Source: Sequoia sempervirens (lineage: Eukaryota; Streptophyta; Pinopsida; Cupressales; Cupressaceae). Taken from it: a stretch of DNA of 64,000 bases. The translations under genes and the position numbers were made by a program. Shown in pieces: positions 58,170 to 64,000 of this stretch. The stretch spans positions 248,001-312,000 of the forward strand of contig VDFB02275574.1 in NCBI GenBank assembly GCA_007258455.2. Direction: 5' to 3'. The notes beneath the pieces were generated by a model. That model worked only from the letters and a program-made list of their open reading frames with translations, had not been told where the DNA came from and made no database searches. How positions within the stretch are numbered: position 1 is the stretch's first letter; each line of letters begins with the position of its first letter.

Positions 58170-58289
58170 ATTATTTCTCTTCTTTTATTTTTCTATTTTT
58201 CTAATTTTTTATTTTTAATATCACAAAAGATGCTTGTTTGTTAGGTTTTCATCTAGGTGGAATTTTATTGGAATTCGATGATGCTACGA
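58170..58289. other. no gene seen
   Basis: T-rich stretch between SINE 2 and the gypsy J remnant. Confidence 0.4.
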
Positions 58290-59389
58290 TCATGGTGGAT
58301 GCTCTTCAGGAGACATAGGCCGATGATCGATTAATGGAAACTGATTGTATGAAATGGGAGATGGGGAATGCAATGTGGTGCAGATAGGAGGAGCCAAAGT
58401 ATGATCAATATAATGCACACTACATGGACCATCATACTTCCCCCAAAGAGGATATTGGACAACCAATAGATTAGAGCACACCAAGGGGTCATCATCAAAT
58501 GTACGGTGTGACATCACTAAGGGAATTATTATGAGATGGTGGATTCATGAATGTAGGTGGATCCAATAAATTATACAGATTATGGAATAATGTAGAGGAT
58601 AGAAACATTGGATCAACAAGCTCATATCTCGATGGCATTATTTTACATATGCCCCCAGTTATTGTGGTTATAAAGGCATAATTGAAGATCAAATTTTTCT
58701 TATTTTTGCTTTTTGCTTTTACTTTTTTCATGTCTAAGTGCATTTAATTTTGCTTTTGCTCAAGGGACTTTTCTTGATATTTCTCTTTTTGCTTTGACCT
58801 TTTATACTTTTTTGATAAAGGATTTTTCTTTCTTGACTTTTAACTTATAGCCTTATGCTTTTGCATTGGTACTTGTTGATCCAAGTCTAGGAGACAGATG
58901 AAACTATATGAATTTGATGGATTGGAAAAGATGAATAATTCATGTATAGGTTGAGCAATGTCATCAATGTATTATTCAAAATTATTCTTTTCAACATAGG
59001 TAATACCAAAGGAAACCTGCTCGTCATCAACAAGTTGCCAAGAAAGCTTACTAGAAACAACATCTATAGATGCATACTCTAGCTTAGGGTGCTTGAGAGA
59101 AAAAGATGGTAGTCCATGCAGTGGACTAAAAGGAATATGATCCTGAAATGAAAAAGGATGCATAGGGATATCCTCCGCAGGATCATTATAGAAAAGTGGG
59201 TTATCATAGATGTCATGATTAAACATAGGATTATCATGAACATCAAATGATGGGGATGCAGTGGGTAGTGGTTCAAGCTCTGTAGGGCAGGGTTGTAATC
59301 TGTATTCTTCAACTCTAAGGTCTTTGACATTAACTTTGGTTTGTGAGGGAGTATGGGAATTTGATACATTGATGTAAGGTTGACGACAT
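58290..59389 (-). pseudogene. J linker after protease
   Basis: Open pieces 59226-58972, 58743-58495 and 58517-58290 in different frames are rich in Pro, His, Asn and Asp (NPMFNHDIYDNPLFYND), consistent with the low-complexity linker between protease and RT in gypsy polyproteins. The RT itself is absent. Confidence 0.5.
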
Positions 59390-59865
59390 AGCCTATATGG
59401 AATGGATCCATGGATGTCCCAGGAGAATGTTATAAGGGGTCTCCAAATCTAGGATTTGGAAAATGGTCTCAATTGTAATAGGCCCAACTTGGATAGGTAA
59501 TATGATAGTGCCTATAGATTCTTGTTCAACATCATCATATGCTTTAATTTTGATCTTCGTGTTACGATCAACAACATCATCAAAATATCCCATTTGTTGG
59601 ACAAGACTTAGACTGCAAATGTTTAGTCCCACTTTACCATCTATCAACACTCATTTGATTCTATACTTTTGGACAAAGGCTTCAATATGTAAGGCATCAA
59701 TATGGCAAGTGTTTTGTGTAGGAATATCCTTCTTGGAAAATATAATGATACACTCATAATTGTCACTTTTGACGGGTATAGATGAGGATTTTTCATCAGT
59801 AGGTTGGATGTTATTAACCGTGTACTCGTAAGAAACACTGGTATAATTAGCTTGGTCCTTATCAT
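59390..59865 (-). pseudogene. pro: J retropepsin
   Basis: The piece 59650-59393 reads LIDGKVGLNICSLSL (active-site Asp; the usual Gly-Gly is Gly-Lys), then IGTIILPIQVGPITIETIF and YNILLGHPWIHSI. This is the aspartic protease that cleaves the gypsy polyprotein; the C-terminal PWIH box is intact. Frameshifts separate it from flanking parts. Confidence 0.8.
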
Positions 59866-59939
59866 CTATTCTTGATGTGGATGTTTTTCTCGTCCTATAA
59901 TTTTGTAAGGGTCTTTAAATATGGTATGATATTTGTTAA

Positions 59940-60090
59940 AGGATCTCTATGGGTTATCAATTTCTATCATTCCATATTCAATGAGATCCTGGATGGCATT
60001 CTTTAGTTTAAAATAGTGAGAGTTTGTATGCCCTTTGTTTCTATGGTACTCGTATAAGTCATCATCATTCCACCAGGATGGTTTGAAGGG
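59940..60090 (-). pseudogene. gag: J Gag zinc knuckle
   Basis: Reading YEYHRNKGHTNSHYFKLKNAI followed by DLIEYGMI: the Cys-x2-His-x4-His-x4-Cys knuckle common to this gypsy group, with both Cys replaced by Tyr or shifted. Confidence 0.7.
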
Positions 60091-60499
60091 TCTTGGTTCA
60101 TAGTGTTTGATCTTCAAGAGTTATATTGCATTCTATTATAGCAATTTCTTTATTTAAACTAACTCAATAGGTTCCCCTAAGGGCGTGTATGTTTGTCACA
60201 ATTGGTTAGTCCTTGGAGGACCATGTTTCGTGTTTTGTATTGTGTTTGTTGCTTGCTTGTGTTTTGTGGTGGATTACTACTATTTGTTGTTGATGATCAT
60301 TTTAGATTGAGCATAGGTTGAGCTTTGTTAACAACCTTAGTATCTACTATGCCATCATTTATCACATTTTTCTTGTGTGACCATAATTTGTTCATATCAT
60401 TTGAATTATGTGAATTGTTCTCCTTAAATATTTTTACTAGCCCTTTGCCAATAAGGGCTTTCTAGATGGAGAGACCTTTTTTGATGACATCCTTGAATG

Positions 60500-62010
60500 T
60501 GTTTGAGCATGTGTTTGTAGGTGAAACATCACCTCCTTATTAAGACTCTCTATGAATATCTATACCAGTTTCTTCTCTAGTATATGGCATGGACATTTAT
60601 TAGACAGGATTCTCCACCTTTGTAAGAATGCAACAAATGCTTCACTATCCTTTTGTTTTTTGTTACATAAATTGATAATGTTGATGTCATTTGAAATGTT
60701 ATATGAGAAGTGTGCTATAAACTTGTCCATTAATTCACTCCATTTTTTGATGCCTTGAGGTAGATGTGTAAACCATTCAAGGGATTGGCCTCCAAGACTC
60801 TATGGGAAAAGTCTCATTAGGTAGGTTTGATCAAAAGCTACGTCCAAGGAGGCCATATGAAATTCTCTCACATGTTCGACAGGATCTCCCTCTCCATTAT
60901 ACTTGTCATATTTTGGAATGATGAAATTTATCGAAAATGGAGGCATGTAAATGCTCCTATCAAATGGGTAAGGTCATAAATCCTCTACCGAGTATGTTTT
61001 CTCATTTACAGTTACCTGCATATTTGACATTTGTTGTTGCAAGGTTTGTAGTTTTTGAGCTATAAGATCCATAGATGATGATGTCATAGGAGTTGTATTT
61101 AAATGCAAATATTGTGTCGAACCTTGTGAAGGGTTTGTAAATGGGTTAGTGTTCTAATGATGTGAAGTGGACATGTATTCATGCATCATTTGACTTGTTG
61201 TACCAAAGTGATTTTGTTGCATGGGTGGGATGCTTTGTTAAAAGTGTGTCATGAAAGTGGGATTAAATTGTGGTGGAAGTTGATTGAAACCAGATGTGAA
61301 AGTGGAATCAGGATTAGTTGGTTGTTATTACGGTGGTGGATTGAAGTTGGTATTTTGACTTGCTCTGAAAAAGGATCTAGTCCTTGCGGAGGTACATTTG
61401 AGTTCTACGAAGTGGATGTTGTTTTCACTTGTGGTCCTCAAAATGAAGGGTTTGTCCTTCATATTTTACTAGGTGAATTTGGATGGGTGACATTTTGTGC
61501 TGCAGGTGTAGTGTTAGTTTATTATGTTGCAGTCTGAGAGGTGGAAGCAAATGGATTTGTTGTTTGTTTTTCAAATTGTTGGTGGGACATTAATAGTTGA
61601 TGTAAAGTGTGAAGTTTGACTAGGTGGAAAGTCTGTGTTCAGTTGTTGTGACGATGTGTTAGGTGTAGATGGTGGTTGATTAATGACACCTTGTCCTTGT
61701 GTTATGGTGCTTGGTACTTCCCCTATAATCATGGAGATATCGAAGTCAATTGGAAGTCGAGATCCACTTTGTGTATGTGTGAAGAAATATTTATTAGGGT
61801 CGGTAGTATTAATTCATCTATGATTTGCAAGATCTTAGGATCTTGCAAAGCATTATCTATTTCTTCTAGTGTTAGCCCTTATTCTACTTCAGGTAAGGTA
61901 TAATTGTCAAATGAAGGTGGATTTTGTGACTGATTTTTCTTGATTATTAGAGGTTGCCCCAAAGTTCATGTCACTAGTGAGGTTGTACATATGGTTAGAT
62001 GTAGAATCCA
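60500..62010 (-). pseudogene. gag: J Gag capsid and N-terminal region
   Basis: Between about 60960 and 60560 the minus strand encodes AFDQTYLMRLFPYSLGG, EWFTHLPQGIKKWSELMDKF and FLQRWRILSNKCPC, the conserved retrotransposon Gag capsid. Upstream (61030-62010) is a Gln/Asn/His-rich N-terminal part in broken frames. Plus-strand open frames at 61181-61903 are shadows. Confidence 0.8.
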
Positions 62011-62690
62011 TATCTTTATGTTTTCTTTGGGATCATGTTACAACCATAAAAGGTTCTATTTGGACTTTTAACTTTTCACATAGTTTGGTATTTTTAGGAT
62101 TTTTTTGTGTTTTTAAATTTTTTTAGATGAATGCAAGACTACTATGAAGTTTAATCTATGTTTTTCGATTTTGACTTTTTGGAAAGAATGTAAGACTAGT
62201 ATGAGATTACTCTATCTTTTGGGGGGTTTTCTGAAAAGATTTTTCAAATGCAAAGACCCTATATTTTTTTAATGTTGATCTTGAAAGGAGATTACTTAAC
62301 AAATTTTTGGAGGAATAATGTAATCTAATGAAAAAATCCTAAACTCAAAGAAGGAAAAAATTATGGTGTTTGATAAAAAGTTGAATTTCAACTAGACTTG
62401 TGAGTTAAAACCTTACTTTTGTTGATGAGATAAATTTTGGAAAATACGAGGTTTTAAGACTTTCAAGAGATGACCCTAGATTGATTGCTAAATTTGTTTT
62501 TTTTTTTTAATTATTTCAAGACCCTAAGATGAATTTATAAGACTTGAGATGACACAAAGGATGCAATTTTAAACCTAGGTGAAACTGGAAGGTTTGCTGA
62601 AAATAAAGGATTAAAGCTAGAAAAAGACTATGTTCTAATATTGGTTTTTATGTAACATAAGATCAATATTTTGTACGTTTTGAAATAGGC
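62011..62690. other. J leader or LTR, no gene seen
   Basis: T- and A-rich sequence. TGTTACAACCATAAAAGG at 62037 may hold the LTR/primer-site junction of J, but no tRNA match is convincing. Confidence 0.35.
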
Positions 62691-62699
62691 TCTAATTTA

Positions 62700-63060
62700 T
62701 CTATGTGATATATGTGGCAAATAATATAACATTTACGGTACAGGGACTAACAAATGCAGTACAAAAATAGACAATTGTGTCACAAAGTACAATAAATACA
62801 TTACAAAATTCAACAATTACGGTATAGACAGAGATATGTTGCTAATTTAAACAGTTGTGGTTTTTTGACTCTATTAAATTTCTAGACATAGATGTAGTTT
62901 AGTGTTAAATATTTGTGTTGTAGATAGAGATAGTTGTGGTTTTCTGATAGAGACAGATGCGTCATAGAAATTAACAAATGCATCGCATAGTTTTTGTGTT
63001 GCGGAAACACCATTGTGACACATAGGTTAACAATTGCAATGCACTAGCTTTTGTTTTGAA
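62700..63060. repeat. degenerate repeats of an ACAATTGYGGTACA-type word
   Basis: Variants of AACAAATGCAGTACAAAA, ACAATTGTGTCACAAAG, AATACATTACAAAATT and CAACAATTACGGTATAG recur about 26 bases apart between 62725 and 62830, and again more loosely at 62940-63050. Confidence 0.6.
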
Positions 63061-64000
63061 TACAAATTTCCTAAGTGACTCCAAAACTTCAATTTTTTTT
63101 AGTTTTTTACTCTAGACACTTGTAAAAACATAGAAAATTATAGTATATAACAAACAAGAATAGTTGTGACTCTGAATTTTGGTGACAAGAATAAATTTTG
63201 CGTGTCTTCTTCCACAAGATCACACTAATTGGTTTCACTGGTATTGAAAATAAAAACAAATCATAGATACATAGCCTATCTAGTGGTAGATTGGGTTTAA
63301 CATCTTAAATCAGGCCCACTGATAAAATACCTTTCAATAAATGGACGACTAGAGTATGCCAAGGTAATGTACCACCTTGAGACCTCTTACCTTGGAAGGA
63401 AAATTTCTTTGTAGGGGGTTATTGTTGCCTCAACAAGGTTTGACACATAGTGAGTAAATTCATGTGTTGATACTTTCACGTTGCATCGATATAAACTAGT
63501 GGCCAAAAAGGACTTTAGGTTTCTACATAAAAAGGTTTGTAGTAGACAAATTAGTGAATAGTGAGCTCGTTCGAAATGCTCGAGTTGAGAGGGGTCTCCT
63601 CTCTACTCTTCACCTTCATGTCTTGGTGGACCGAGGGTCATGGGGTTTGGCTTGAAGAATGCCGACTACACCTTAGGGTACAACTTTTGTTCTCCCTTCT
63701 TTTCTATACCATGCTTGAACACAACCGTTGAGATCGAACCCTAGGGTGATGAGCTCCCTAGGTAGGTCTCCTATTGAAATATACGGATATGGTGTACCTT
63801 TTGATCCCCAAGATCATTTTTAGGATTCGTGAGGGGAGAGCATATGGTAACACCACTCCTCAAGAGTACAAACAATAAGACTTGTGAAAAAGTAACTTTT
63901 TTGATTCCCCAAATCACGCTAGGTGCAAGGAAAGAGCATACTTTGTTACAAGTTCACCAAACATGTAAAATAGTAATCTTATTTTAAGCCCAATTTTTTT
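63061..64000. other. no gene seen; two ~105-bp related units at the end
   Basis: Likely LTR sequence. 63797-63870 and 63895-63960 share TTTGATCCCCAAGATCA-type and AGAGCATA-type words in the same order, an imperfect tandem pair. Confidence 0.4.

Larger units (their letters stand above)
58290..62010 (-). mobile_element. gypsy element J remnant (gag-protease)
   Basis: Minus-strand Ty3/gypsy coding region in the order gag, zinc knuckle, protease and a long linker, without RT or integrase before its left end. Domains are given separately. Its LTRs were not located. The start is taken at a Met near 62010 (MDSTSNHMYNLTSDMNF). Confidence 0.75.

Noticed and set aside
61181..61903. Plus-strand frames of 118 and 75 codons
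   Set aside because: They are shadows of the minus-strand Gag region of gypsy J.

Overview
This window looks like intergenic DNA from a large-genome seed plant, most likely a gymnosperm (inferred from its AT-rich, gene-free, deeply nested and decayed Ty3/gypsy- and copia-type LTR retrotransposons). I found no intact host gene, rRNA, tRNA gene or CRISPR array. Nearly all coding signal is broken retrotransposon protein. One 100-N assembly gap lies at 29851-29950.

Layout, left half. An Athila-like gypsy element (here gypsy-1, plus strand) is the oldest layer: its gag is at 2150-3385 and 15176-15536, its protease at 28317-28745 (and again at 36057-36580), and RT, RNase H and integrase at 37230-39800, ending in a polypurine tract near 40470. 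Its gag is split by LTR element C (3386-4207 plus 13927-15175). C is split by element A (4208-13926, minus strand), and A is split by element B (5835-11603, minus strand), so four layers are stacked. A second insertion, element E, has a partial 5' LTR and primer-binding site at 15537-16121 and a 3' LTR at 27040-28313. It separates gypsy-1 gag from its protease and carries a minus-strand protease fragment (19-21 kb) and element P.

The most interesting object is element P (21222-27039, minus strand; second copy 29951-34782). It is an LTR retrotransposon with 2.2-kb LTRs, a Met-initiator-type primer site and a polypurine tract, but its only open frame (25839 down to 23377) is not gag-pol. The first roughly 215 codons resemble the N-terminal HEAT-repeat part of plant PDS5, the cohesin cofactor. 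The frame is 820 codons long with 13 in-frame stops, nine of them TAG, and no frameshift.

Middle. 22208-28745 is repeated at 29951-36489 with an offset of 7743-7744 bp, on either side of the N gap. It is identical by eye up to about 27963 and about 97% identical after that. The left version lacks 4.4 kb (gypsy-1 pol and the start of LTR F). This is either an uncollapsed allelic or paralogous contig overlap or a very recent duplication.

Right half. Element G (minus strand, LTR F at 40610-41989 and 45431-46448) has a gag-like remnant. Then come a minus-strand LTR (I), a SINE with a 14-bp target duplication (47753-47950), a 3.9-kb solo LTR with a perfect 5-bp duplication (H, 48828-52736), element D (52828-57452) with an antisense acidic ORF, a second SINE (58001-58169, minus), and a minus-strand gypsy gag-protease remnant (J, 58290-62010). 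The last 2 kb hold degenerate short tandem repeats.
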